A stretch of DNA of 64,000 nucleotides, from the NCBI GenBank assembly GCA_020744225.1, contig JAGMWG010000009.1, forward strand, positions 62,001 to 126,000, read 5' to 3'. Shown here piece after piece: positions 55,318-64,000 of the stretch. A program made the position numbers and the translations under genes. The notes beneath the pieces were generated by a model. That model saw nothing but the letters and a program-made list of their open reading frames with translations. It made no database searches and was not told the origin of the DNA. How positions within the stretch are numbered: the first letter of the stretch is position 1; each line of letters opens with the position of its first letter. This DNA comes from Paraphoma chrysanthemicola (Eukaryota > Ascomycota > Dothideomycetes > Pleosporales > Phaeosphaeriaceae).

Positions 55318-56127
55318 TCAAGGCAGCGAAATGTTATCGCATTGACCCTCTAGACAGAGAGCAACTACTTCCAAGCCAAAGTTTTCCTGATCATTGTTCG
55401 CGATCTTGGTCGTCGTGCTCTGTAGGTAACAATTGAAAGGCGGTCCTTTTTGTTCTCTCGAGTCTGCGGTTCGGTTTGTCCAGTCTGGAATGAATCCACC
55501 CCCAACGCATCTTCTGGACTCTTTCTGAAGTGCTTGGTTCACATTAAACTTCGCACAAGATTCTATGCAGTCTGAAGGCGTAAGTGTCCAGACACCGAGA
55601 ATGCCCTCGTCCCCTGGCCAGCCCGAGTTACAGATAGTGGTGTAGTTCACTTGAGCATAAGTCGAAACATTTGCCATCTTTCTGCGTTGCCTGGATCCTG
55701 GCCAGCCACAGCCTGTGTCGGGGCGGACAATCCTGCCAATGGTGTCGGATGACGAGCCCTCAGGCGGAGTCACGGCTGAAGAGGTTGAATTCGACGATGG
55801 ACAGGCGGAGGGCGATGGCGAAGATTGCGGCAACGGCTGGCTTGATGAATCACGACCTTTCTGTATTGCCTGCCCGATGAAGCCTCCGACAAGACCAGCG
55901 ATGAAGGCGATCAAGACGCCAATGAATGCAAGTACCCACCACCGAGTCCATCCTTTTCGTGTTCCTGTGGGGAGATGCGCGACTTGATAAGGTGTATTGT
56001 ATTCGTAGCCTTTGTTTGGTGTTACCGTTACCGAACGCGGGTGGGTGTGGTCTGGAACAGAGTATAGATATGAGTGTGCCTCGTGATTGACTTCTGGCAA
56101 ATGAGCGTCTCGGTGTTGTGAGTCCAT
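55318..56127 (-). CDS. single-pass membrane protein with Cys-rich apple/PAN-like domain
   Basis: A predicted type II or surface-anchored protein of 269 residues in one exon; ATG at 56127. The N-terminal ~60 residues are cytosolic and His/Tyr-rich. One hydrophobic span follows (WWVLAFIGVLIAFIAGLVGG), then a Ser/Pro linker. The C-terminal domain has ordered Cys: YTTICNSGWPGDEGILG, TPSDCIESCAKFN, a CVGGGF segment, FNCYLQS and LCLEGQCDN. The pattern resembles fungal apple/PAN_4-like extracellular modules. A damaged paralogue of this domain lies 6.5 kb away at 62662-62978, which helped confirm both. Function unknown; adhesion or carbohydrate binding is only a guess. Confidence 0.75.
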   Translation of the reverse strand: MDSQHRDAHLPEVNHEAHSYLYSVPDHTHPRSVTVTPNKGYEYNTPYQVAHLPTGTRKGWTRWWVLAFIGVLIAFIAGLVGGFIGQAIQKGRDSSSQPLPQSSPSPSACPSSNSTSSAVTPPEGSSSDTIGRIVRPDTGCGWPGSRQRRKMANVSTYAQVNYTTICNSGWPGDEGILGVWTLTPSDCIESCAKFNVNQALQKESRRCVGGGFIPDWTNRTADSREQKGPPFNCYLQSTTTKIANNDQENFGLEVVALCLEGQCDNISLP

Positions 56128-57479
56128 GGTGAGCCTGAATTAAGTTGAGTAGAGGTAACGAAGAGGAACGCAGGACCCGAGGAGTATAGATGCTGGGCTG
56201 CCAAACGCTGTTCGCATGCTGATACAATGGGGGCGGAAGTGGCGTGGCTTTCAAGAACGAGGTAGAGCAAAAGTGTAACCAATAAGCGTGCGCTTCTGCA
56301 AGTAGGACGTATACTTCACCAACTATATTGCGGTATTGCGGTACAGTACCGACCAGGCTGTGTCACGACAAGACACCTTTCAGTTCGGTTGTGCTCGACC
56401 TTCGAGGATTGCGTCCTTCGTCCGATTTCACTTTGAAGAGCGCTCACCAGCGTGACAGAGCTGGTTACATCTGTCTTGATGTTGTAGCAAACTGTCCATA
56501 ACACTGTACTGCACTTGCCCAGCTCTAGTGAAACTCCTGACCATCTGGTGTGCAAGACCGCGATTTGGTCTAAGCACTTGATGAGCCTCAGGGTCTGATT
56601 TGCTTCAGCTCCTATCCGGTGGCCCAGCCAGGCATTTCTTACACGGTGCACTAAGGTCGCGAAGCAAATTGCGGTCCGACTTTGCTAAATGGCCTACCGG
56701 AGCTGGTCGACTGCAGTATGACTGGGAGGTGATCGCTTGCCCCGCTACCTAGATGGTGTAGTGTTTCATAGCGGAAGGGTCTAATGAAACACCACAGGTG
56801 GCAGAGGCGCCAAGGAGGGGGAGGGCAAGAGTAGGCGGAAATTAGCCTGAGCGTGGAGATGCTCTAGACTAGGATTGTGTTTGGAATGTCCATCGACAAA
56901 GTAGTTCAAGGTGCGAGAATCAGCCGTGATTACACAGAGAACACAGATTCGCTGTCTGTGAATCATGTCGCAGTTCAGACGGGAACTAGTCAATGAAGAC
57001 ACCGGGTATATGGAGCCAAAATCGACGCCAGGACGGCGTTGCACTGGAGTATTCGAGCTAGTTGCAGAGCTTGCGGTGACTGCTGCGTAATTACAGTTCA
57101 CAACGCATGTCATGTCGCAAGTGCCGAATGTGGTTGTCCAGTCTGGCCGCTGACTCACACAACAGATGCTTGGAGTCATATTTTCTACGGGCTGGCTTCA
57201 TCCAGGTCGGTTGCTATGTCGCAAGTGTCAGTGCTGCTGGATGGATGGCAAGGGAATGGTGGTGAGCGTTTGTGTGTTGGCAATGACGTCGCGCGCGTTC
57301 TCGGTTGCCCTGTGCGACGACTAACAAACATTCATCTCTCTACATTCTAGACTACCATAAGAGCATCACCACGAACGCAATACCTTTAAGAAAGCACAAA
57401 ATCCCGCCAAGTCACTGCACTTGATTCCGCAGTCACCAAGAATACCCGAAAAATCAAAACCAGTCAACAATTTGCTACC
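56128..57479. other. intergenic, no supported gene
   Basis: About 1.35 kb between the divergent membrane-protein and Spo12 genes. Short overlapping frames only (up to ~130 codons), no domain, no repeat seen. Confidence 0.45.
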
Positions 57480-57923
57480 ATGTCTCCCACCGTCCTCAGC
57501 GCGCGCGATACGAACGTGCAGGTCAAGCCGATACCTTCGCCTGAGAAGGACAAGTCGAAGAGCCTCGAGTACCACCGCCAGGTTCTAAAGTCGCGCATGG
57601 ACAACGAGCAGTAAGAATCTCCAAGTACACGGTTGCGCGCGAGACTAATTGTATTCAGGCCCCAACAATACGTGTCGCCGTCGGATGAAATCATGTCCCC
57701 AGCGACCCAAAAGCTGCAAGCCTTCAAGAACAAGCATGCCACAAAGAAGTGAGAAATTCTGATAGCTGGAGCAAGTGGCGCATGCTGACATGTTTCTAGG
57801 TCAAAGCCACAGACTCTGTTTAAGAAGACGAGCTCCAAGAACTTCGAGTCGGCCAAGGGCACCGCCATGTTTGCCGACATCCCCAAGAAGACCACACCAG
57901 AGAGCGACAAGGAGGAGGCGTAG
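57480..57923 (+). CDS. SPO12: Spo12-family mitotic exit protein
   Basis: A small nuclear/nucleolar regulator of mitotic exit (Spo12/Wis3 family). Exons 57480-57610, 57659-57748 and 57800-57923 (introns 48 and 51 bp) give 114 residues. The diagnostic block is YVSPSDEIMSPATQKLQAFK followed by NKH, which matches the conserved Spo12 motif (SPSDxxMSPxTQKL). The remainder is Lys/Ser/Thr-rich and disordered, with several Ser-Pro/Thr-Pro sites suitable for CDK. The motif lies entirely in the second exon, so unspliced reading misses the gene. Confidence 0.85.
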
Positions 57924-58323
57924 ATGCTGGGTGAAGAGTGTGCTTCTGCAAGCAGATGTTTGTCGGAAACGCGCGGTGGTTGGGATGGGCGCAATTGCTT
58001 TGACGGAACTTGGATAATACCCCACACTGGCTATGTGAGCTACGCAGCTCTGCATTCTTGGACATGGTCTGGATAATGGTTTTTGGGTGCTATCGGGTCT
58101 GGTTTTCAAGGCGTTCTGAGTGCCTTCATTACGACGTTATGACCCTTCACCTGTAGAATATCGAATGGAAAGAATCATTTGAAATTGCTTTTTGTGCTCT
58201 TTTGACTTTTTTATGGTGTAATGAGAGTATTGCGGATACTTTCAAGTCCTCGGACTATCTGTGGAAATATCGCCAAGCCAGCCGTGTACCTTCGTATCTG
58301 TGCCTGCATCCCCGCGTCTCGAC
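57924..58323. other. short intergenic region
   Basis: Spo12 3' flank and UreF promoter, T-rich at about 58190-58215. Nothing else seen. Confidence 0.5.
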
Positions 58324-59258
58324 ATGACTTCCCCAATCGCAGACCAGCAATCTCTGAAAGATGAGATCGCTGACCTCGAGCGACGTCTGCAAGATGCCAA
58401 AACCAAGTTAACAGAGACGCCCTCGTTGACGGCACCCTCGGCGGTTGCGAACGATGCAGGTCCGTTATTGCTCCCACCCCATCTCGCATCAAACACTCAT
58501 CTCCCACAGCCCTCCACGCCCTCCTCCTGCTCGCCGACTCGGCTCTACCGCTGGGCTCCTTCGCCTTCAGTAGCGGCCTAGAGTCGTATCTCGCGCATCA
58601 CAAGCCGACCCCGCCATCGGCATCGCAGCTCCCCGCCTTCAACATTTTCCTGCGCCTGTCGCTCTCCACCCTCGCGAGCACTGCGCTCCCGTATGTCCTC
58701 GCTGGCTACCGTACGCCATGGGAGATTGAGACACTGGACAATGACTTCGATGCGAGCACGCCTTGCACGGTTGCGAGACGTGCCAGCATAGCACAGGGGC
58801 GGGCGCTGCTGGCCGTGTGGGATCGTAGCTTCAAGTCGCAGTACAATAATACTGCACATGCCCATGGGAGCGAGAACGGCACATCAGAAAGTGACAAGGC
58901 AATAAAGGCTCTCACAGCCTTCTCAGTTGCGCTCCGCACGTCTGAGGTCCTCAATGCGCATCTTGCGCCGCTGTGGGGCCTCGTAACTAGGATCCTGTCT
59001 GTGCCGCTGCACGACGCCGCATACCTATTCTTGTTCTCGCATGCGCGCACCGTGATAAGTGCGGCTGTGCGAGCGAGCGTCATGGGCCCTTACCAGGCGC
59101 AGGCTGTCCTGGCCAGCGCCGAGCTGCAGAACAGGATAAGAGGGCTTGTGGACGAAGGGTGGAACAGGTCTACCGAAGATGCAGGGCAAAGCGTTCCTGT
59201 CATGGACTTGTGGGTAGGAAGGCATGAGAAGCTGTATAGTCGCATCTTCAATTCATGA
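58324..59258 (+). CDS. ureF: urease accessory protein UreF
   Basis: A GTPase-regulating chaperone of the UreD-UreF-UreG complex that loads nickel into urease. Exons 58324-58459 and 58510-59258 (50-bp intron) give 294 residues. Exon 1 encodes a coiled-coil leader (DEIADLERRLQDAKTKL). Exon 2 starts the UreF domain with LHALLLLADSALPLGSFAFS and SGLES, the hallmark of the family, and later has ARRASIAQGRALLAVWDRS, LWGLVTRILSVPLHDAAYLF and FSHARTVISAAVRASVMGPY, followed by QAQ. The domain is complete. The leader is longer than in bacterial UreF, as is common in fungi. Confidence 0.92.
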
Positions 59259-59605
59259 AATGGCTACATCACTGGCAGATGCACTCAGTTCGCGTCGTCA
59301 TTTTCCAAACACAATGGTCCTCGTTATGTCGGGTGTAATAGCAATGCCGTCGCAAGTAACGCCAGATCGGGACAAGCAACACTGACACGCCAATTGTTCA
59401 CCCAATCAAAGACCTCGTGCGCCTTTCACTCGATGACATACGCTAGAGCTGCGCCGCGTGAGGGGTGCTTGCCCCGCCGCACACTTCACGAGGCAGCAAT
59501 GACGAACCTCATCTTCCCTCTCAAATATCACTTTGCACCTGATCTGAACGACCTTATAACTTGTTAATGTGAACACTGAAGCTCTTTCCAAGACGTGCAT
59601 TCAAG
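59259..59605. other. short intergenic region
   Basis: UreF 3' flank and promoter of the SGNH hydrolase. Nothing else seen. Confidence 0.5.
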
Positions 59606-60802
59606 ATGCTTCTCACCACACGTCTTGGCTACCTTTCCACCATCCTGCTGCTCACACTCTCCGTAGTCATCGCTAGACAAACACCTTTGACGACCATCAC
59701 ACAGTTCCCATGGATCCAAAAGTTCGCTTCGATCGGCGACTCTTACTCTGCTGGATTAGGCTCAGGTGATCGCCTTGACTGGTCGTGTTCCAGATACGCA
59801 TACTCGTATCCCAACATCTTGCAAACAACGCTCCTCGGCGAAGATGCAAGTCGCACACATCAGTTTCTATCATGTTCCGGCGCTACTAGTACCGAGATTC
59901 TCGAGAAGCAAGTGCCCGCACTGTCGGACAATCTGGACCTACTGACCATATCTGCTGGTGGGAATGACATAGGCCTAACACCCATCCTCAGCAATTGCGT
60001 CTACCAATTCTATATGTCGGGCGATGACGCATGTCAGAAGTCGATGGATGAAGCCAGAGACAAGATCGCAAGCGCATCTGAACTATCCCGGAACGTCACC
60101 AAACTCATCGAGGCCGCCAAGCCGAAGATGAACCCAGAGCATGGCGTCATATATTACACTGGCTATGCAGCCTTCTTCGGCACAGACGACGAGAGTTGCG
60201 ACAACGTGACATGGGCAGTGTGGCGGGACGTGGAGTGGACCAAGCAGTACCTGAAGCTCGAGATGCGCGGAGACCTCAACGACATGGTGCGCTCCGTCAA
60301 CGCCATCATCCGCAAAGCAGTCGTAGCCGCAGGCCCGAACGTTCGCTTCATAGACTACGATAGCGAGATCGAAGCCATACGTGGTCGATACTGCGAAGCA
60401 GACGTGCTCGAGCCCGATCCGAACCGTCCAGGTCTAGCGTTCTACGAGTGGAACACGGTCGACCACGGCGAGAACAAGACCGCGCTTCAGAACCAGACTG
60501 GCGACGGCGTGCCGAGGGGTAGCTTCGAAGGCGGAATCGCGGATCAGATCAATAAAACGCTCGAGGAGCATCCGGATTGGCAGTTCGATCCTGAGAAGGG
60601 GTTCGTGAACAAGACTACGGAAGATGTGAATGGGGAGGGCCTCATTGATGATACACTGCATTGGCTGATACCGGATAGCTATAAGAGGGTATTTCATCTA
60701 AGGCCTCAGGGGCATAGGATTGTCGCGAGGAAGATCGTCGAGGACTTGGAGAGAAATGATGAAGGCAATTTGGGGAGAAGCGACGAGATGATCGAGCTGT
60801 GA
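59606..60802 (+). CDS. secreted SGNH/GDSL-type hydrolase
   Basis: A predicted secreted esterase or lipase of 398 residues in one exon. It has a signal peptide (RLGYLSTILLLTLSVVIA), then block I FASIGDSYSAGLGSGDRL with the nucleophile Ser, a conserved Gly region in FLSCSGATSTEI, block III LLTISAGGNDIGLT with Asn, and a C-terminal FHLRPQGHRIVARKIVE with the probable catalytic His. Several N-glycosylation sequons are visible (NVT, NKT, NQT). The set matches fungal SGNH hydrolases related to actinobacterial secreted lipases. The substrate is unknown. Confidence 0.9.
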   Translation: MLLTTRLGYLSTILLLTLSVVIARQTPLTTITQFPWIQKFASIGDSYSAGLGSGDRLDWSCSRYAYSYPNILQTTLLGEDASRTHQFLSCSGATSTEILEKQVPALSDNLDLLTISAGGNDIGLTPILSNCVYQFYMSGDDACQKSMDEARDKIASASELSRNVTKLIEAAKPKMNPEHGVIYYTGYAAFFGTDDESCDNVTWAVWRDVEWTKQYLKLEMRGDLNDMVRSVNAIIRKAVVAAGPNVRFIDYDSEIEAIRGRYCEADVLEPDPNRPGLAFYEWNTVDHGENKTALQNQTGDGVPRGSFEGGIADQINKTLEEHPDWQFDPEKGFVNKTTEDVNGEGLIDDTLHWLIPDSYKRVFHLRPQGHRIVARKIVEDLERNDEGNLGRSDEMIEL

Positions 60803-61092
60803 ACTGGCGACAGTGCCAGGACTGACCACGCAACGAAATTTGGGGCAACCAAAAGTTGAATTGAACTATCCGTCAGACTGAGCATAGCGCCCTTCCCATC
60901 GGCTTTCGACCTACGCCCTTCGCGAACCATGGTTCACTCTAGCTCCAAGCCAGGATCTATAACAGTACGAAAGGCATACTCGATCTCCAATACTCCTCCT
61001 ACGAAAGACCACGCAACTCACGACAGCAATACGAACATCAAAAGCAAGCACTGCCACTTCTGCCAGACCACACACGCCCTCATTCCACCACC

Positions 61093-61817
61093 ATGCCGCC
61101 AAAACGGAAGCCCAACCCAACCGGTCGCGCCAAGAAGCCTGACGGGCAACGATCCACCACATTCTTCTTCTACTTGCCCAACGACAAGCCCTACGGCGTC
61201 TTCTGCCAATGGCATCCAAGCCCCATCACCGTCCCGACATCATCTCTTCACTTCCTCGCCACTTCGCCTTCCTCGACCGAGCTGCTAGCCAAGTACGCCT
61301 CGAGCATAACATTCACCTGCGCCGAACAAGTCCACATGTTCGCCAAAGGCATCGTCTTCGCCGACGCCCTGTCATGCACCCGTATCCTCGCTGTATCCGA
61401 TCCAAAACACCAAAACAACAAAAGAAACTCGGCAAGGCTGTTACAAATTTCAACGAGTATAAATGGACACAAGTCAAATCTCGTGTCGCGAGGGTCGGGA
61501 ATTGGTATAAATTCACAAACCCGGTGAATAAGCATATGAAAGAGATCTTATTGAGGACGGGTGATAGAGAGTTGGCGGAGGCGGCGAGACGAGATCGAGT
61601 GTGGGGAATTGGGTATGATGAGATGGAGGCGGAGAGGTATCGGGAGAGGTGGGGAGAGAAGAGATTGGGGAAAGCGTTGATGGGTGTGAGGGATAGGGTG
61701 AGGACGTGGCAGACTAGGAGGGAGGAAGAAGGTGAGGGAGTGGGTGTGGAGTGGGAGTGGGATGGTGGGGATGAAGAGGTAGAAAACGAAGAGATGAGGG
61801 AGGATGAGGAAATATAA
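61093..61817 (+). pseudogene. NADAR (YbiA/DUF1768) domain gene with -1 frameshift
   Basis: NADAR proteins hydrolyse N-glycosidic bonds of riboflavin intermediates or ADP-ribosylated substrates. The N-terminal half is in one frame from ATG 61093: FFFYLPNDKPYGVFCQWHP, a TCAEQVHMFAKGIVFAD helix with the conserved Glu, and RILAVSDPKHQ. The C-terminal half continues in the -1 frame: KKLGKAVTNFNEYKW, NPVNKHMKEILLRTGDRELA, RDRVWGIGYDE and LGKALMGVRDRVR. The switch falls at about 61405-61424 in an A-rich run (CAAAACAACAAAAG). No GT-AG intron of normal size bridges it. Both halves look well preserved, so the lesion is recent, a sequencing error, or programmed slippage. Unshifted reading gives 144 residues ending in unrelated sequence. 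Confidence 0.8.
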
Positions 61818-62661
61818 TGTTGCGCAATTGCACCTGACTTCTGGATGCATATTTTTTGCACTATACGCATCCTCAACATTTGGAGCTACTTCTTCGGTAG
61901 AGCTGTCGTGAGCAGATTGCCGAAGAAGCGATCTAATGATGTCTATGCACGACGACCTTCCTAATCTGTCCTGCTTCGATTAATAAAGATAGGCCTGGCG
62001 AACTTTTGGATCCATCAAAACTGTGTCTAAGTGACTTTGAGTAATTCGAGCCCTTGCATCATGAGTATCGGTATACAGAAAGAGCTGAAATAGAAATGTT
62101 CACATTACAGTTGTTTTACCTGTCCCAACTAAGGGAGTTAACGCATGACAATCTTCGCGTCACTGTACTTACCATTGCCCGAAACCCACAAGACCTGTGA
62201 GTTGCCAGCCTTGCACTGCGTGTACTCCTTGATTTTGAGTAGCCATTGGGCATAGTCTGGACACGCCTTCTCTGCATTTTTTTTTTTCGCAAATACTTTT
62301 GTGGATGGAGAGTGCCTCGTGCGGCGATATCCATTCGCGATTTCTTTTTGTTTAGCTCGATCGATAATTCAAAGCTCTAAAACACTTATTGGCATACATA
62401 AATTCTGCTTCCATATGCTTGACCAGTTCGGACACGCAGGCCGTATTTACGGGAGCTGCAAGGTATTTCGAGGATAGTGTTTAGGATTAGTGGAAGCATA
62501 ATAGGAGGATGACATACTAAATCCAACAAGAAGACGTACCACATACAGGACCCCTAAGATGTACAGTACAATTGTATAGAGCTCCAGTAGGGTGACTCGA
62601 TGTGTTGATAAGCCCTGGTGATGCCAATTCGTGCGTTCAAAGAATACCGAAACTCAATACA
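61818..62661. other. intergenic, no supported gene
   Basis: Nothing coding seen. A poly-T run lies at about 62279-62287. Confidence 0.45.
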
Positions 62662-62978
62662 ATGTACACGTCTCCCAACCAACAATGCAGCTTCGGATCC
62701 GTATCCAATTTCTTCGGCGTAACGTACACAACCTACTGCGCAGCAGGCTAGATGAACAACATCCTCTTTGCCATGAGCGCCGCAAGCCCAAGCGATTGCG
62801 TCGAAGCGTGCGTCATGTACAACGGGCACAAGGGCACTGCGGCACTGCGGATCGGAGTTGCGTGCGCGGCGGGTGTATTGCTACATGGTGGAATCAGAGT
62901 AAAGCAATGTATGAGAGTGGTGGAATGCCGTATAATTGCTTTTTGAAGAGTAGTGATGCGGAGACGAGGAGCCATTAG
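62662..62978 (+). pseudogene. broken paralogue of the apple/PAN-like domain protein
   Basis: A degenerate copy of the Cys-rich domain encoded at 55318-56127. Shared blocks in order: YTTYCAAG (paralogue YTTICNSG), NNILFAMSAASPSDCVEACV (paralogue has TPSDCIESC), then, in another frame, RSCVRGGCIATWWNQ and PYNCFLKSS (paralogue FNCYLQS). Two lesions are visible. A TAG at 62749-62751 sits where the paralogue has Trp. An 8-bp tandem duplication, GGCACTGC at 62833-62840 and again at 62841-62848, shifts the frame; without the second copy the two halves are collinear. No membrane span or leader could be placed upstream. A 51-bp GT-AG intron ending exactly at the TAG (62701-62751) is possible, but it would delete the conserved YTTYC block. 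Confidence 0.7.
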
Positions 62979-63595
62979 AAGAGTGTGGAGGTCGTGAGTT
63001 TGTGTTTGGAGGGGGCGTGTAAGAATGTTCTTGGAGGTGGGTGAGAGATGTAAACGTGGAGATGGAAGTGAAGGGGGAGGATCTCATAAAAGACAGAGCC
63101 GTCAGTGTATGGCGTGTATACCCAAGATCTACGTGTTCAGCGAATGGCGCTCGGAAGCTCCGAAATGTGGTTCGAAATTACTCCCGGTTTGACCTTGCTC
63201 ACACATCGCGACTTTCTTATCGGCGTGACACACGAGCGACGGCTGAGCAGCAAGAAGCAAAGAAGTGTTTTTAAGCGTAGAGAGATATTTTGCAGGGTTC
63301 GCATGTGTTCGAGGTTGATGATGGAGAGTTGAATTTTGTAATGTGTATCTACAACGACGAGTAATGTTGCCAGGATCTATTTCTTGCGATATTTCATGGC
63401 GATTGGGGTTGAGCCCCCGAGCAGTGCATCATCGCTGCGCGAGGTGAAAGTGTCCGCGTTAGCGCCTTGGCGTCATCCTGCGCAGTCGTTCCTTCCCATT
63501 CGTGTTGATGAACATCTCACACAATGCCCTCCAACAATCAATTCCCAGCAATTGCCTGAACCCGACCCAAAGTCTTTGCGTACCCTTCCATCACC
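62979..63595. other. intergenic, no supported gene
   Basis: Short frames only. The right part is the promoter of the F-box-like gene. Confidence 0.45.
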
Positions 63596-64000
63596 ATGAA
63601 CTCCAACGCTACCCCCATCTGGCCATGCAAGCCCTTCCGCTTTCTCGACCTACCCGCCGAAGTACGCTTCATGATCTACGAACTCATCACTCTCGAGATA
63701 AATCGGCATGTCCTCGACAAAGCCGATGCCAATCTTCCACATACTACATGGTCGTTCACCGCCAGCATCGTGAGTGGCTCCTCCATCACGCTCATCCGCA
63801 AATCACTCCAAGTCGACTTATTGCGCACATGCCGCCTAGTTCACATCGAATCGGCGCCAATGTTCGGGGCAAAACTTCGGTACATGGCGAGAGAGCCACT
63901 ACACTTCATCGTTGACTTCGCCGCTCTCCGTGCGCTCGTCACGACTGGAAGCCCGCTTCTCTGGTGCTTGAGCAATCTACCTCTAACACACGTCTTCCCT
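63596..64000 (+). CDS. F-box-like fungal protein, truncated by window end
   Basis: Start in a strong CACCATG context at 63596; the frame is open to the last base (135 codons). FRFLDLPAEVRFMIYELITL is the F-box-like motif, followed by LLRTCRLVHIESAPMF, the 'R-x-C-R-x-x-x-x-E' block of the same family as 49875-50588. The C-terminal part is outside the window. Confidence 0.7.
   Translation, partial: MNSNATPIWPCKPFRFLDLPAEVRFMIYELITLEINRHVLDKADANLPHTTWSFTASIVSGSSITLIRKSLQVDLLRTCRLVHIESAPMFGAKLRYMAREPLHFIVDFAALRALVTTGSPLLWCLSNLPLTHVFP

Overview
The window looks like a chromosome segment of a filamentous ascomycete (Pezizomycotina, most likely Dothideomycetes). Genes carry one to eight introns, nearly all 46-66 bp long with GT-AG ends, and there are Zn2Cys6 regulators, a LaeA-like methyltransferase, a Spo12 protein and F-box-like 'LPxELRxxIYE' proteins. 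The species cannot be read from the sequence. Exon structures were rebuilt by hand by matching splice sites to reading phase and family motifs; none is confirmed by transcripts.

Layout: 1-6.97 kb has no gene I can support. At 7-12.2 kb, a complex I B12-type subunit and the CAF1/POP2 deadenylase are divergent; CAF1 is followed, in the same frame, by a very long uncharacterised ORF. At 13.2-27.7 kb lies a compact nine-gene catabolic or secondary-metabolite cluster: VOC dioxygenase, P450, class V PLP enzyme, kynurenine-aminotransferase-like class I aminotransferase, PRISE-type reductase with an internal stop, second P450, FAH-fold hydrolase, SnoaL-like protein and a Zn2Cys6 regulator. It contains no PKS, NRPS, terpene synthase or DMATS. 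Housekeeping genes RPF1 and GRS1 (29.8-33.7 kb) bound it on the right and CAF1 on the left.

From 35.6 to 64 kb the genes are dispersed: a LaeA-like methyltransferase, two small ORFs, an unknown coiled-coil protein, an aldehyde dehydrogenase, a second Zn2Cys6 regulator followed by an SDR, a PAP2 lipid phosphatase, two F-box-like proteins (one cut by the window end), two single-pass membrane proteins, an OCH1-like GT32, Spo12, UreF, a secreted SGNH hydrolase, a frameshifted NADAR gene and a broken paralogue of one of the membrane proteins.

The most interesting object is the 13-28 kb cluster. Two PLP enzymes, two P450s, a VOC enzyme, an FAH-fold enzyme and a SnoaL-like protein without a scaffold synthase suggest an amino-acid-derived alkaloid or an aromatic ring-cleavage route. 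Its divergent promoters contain a perfect 12-bp hairpin and two CGG-N5-CCG dyads, and its reductase gene appears to be disabled by a single TGG-to-TGA change.
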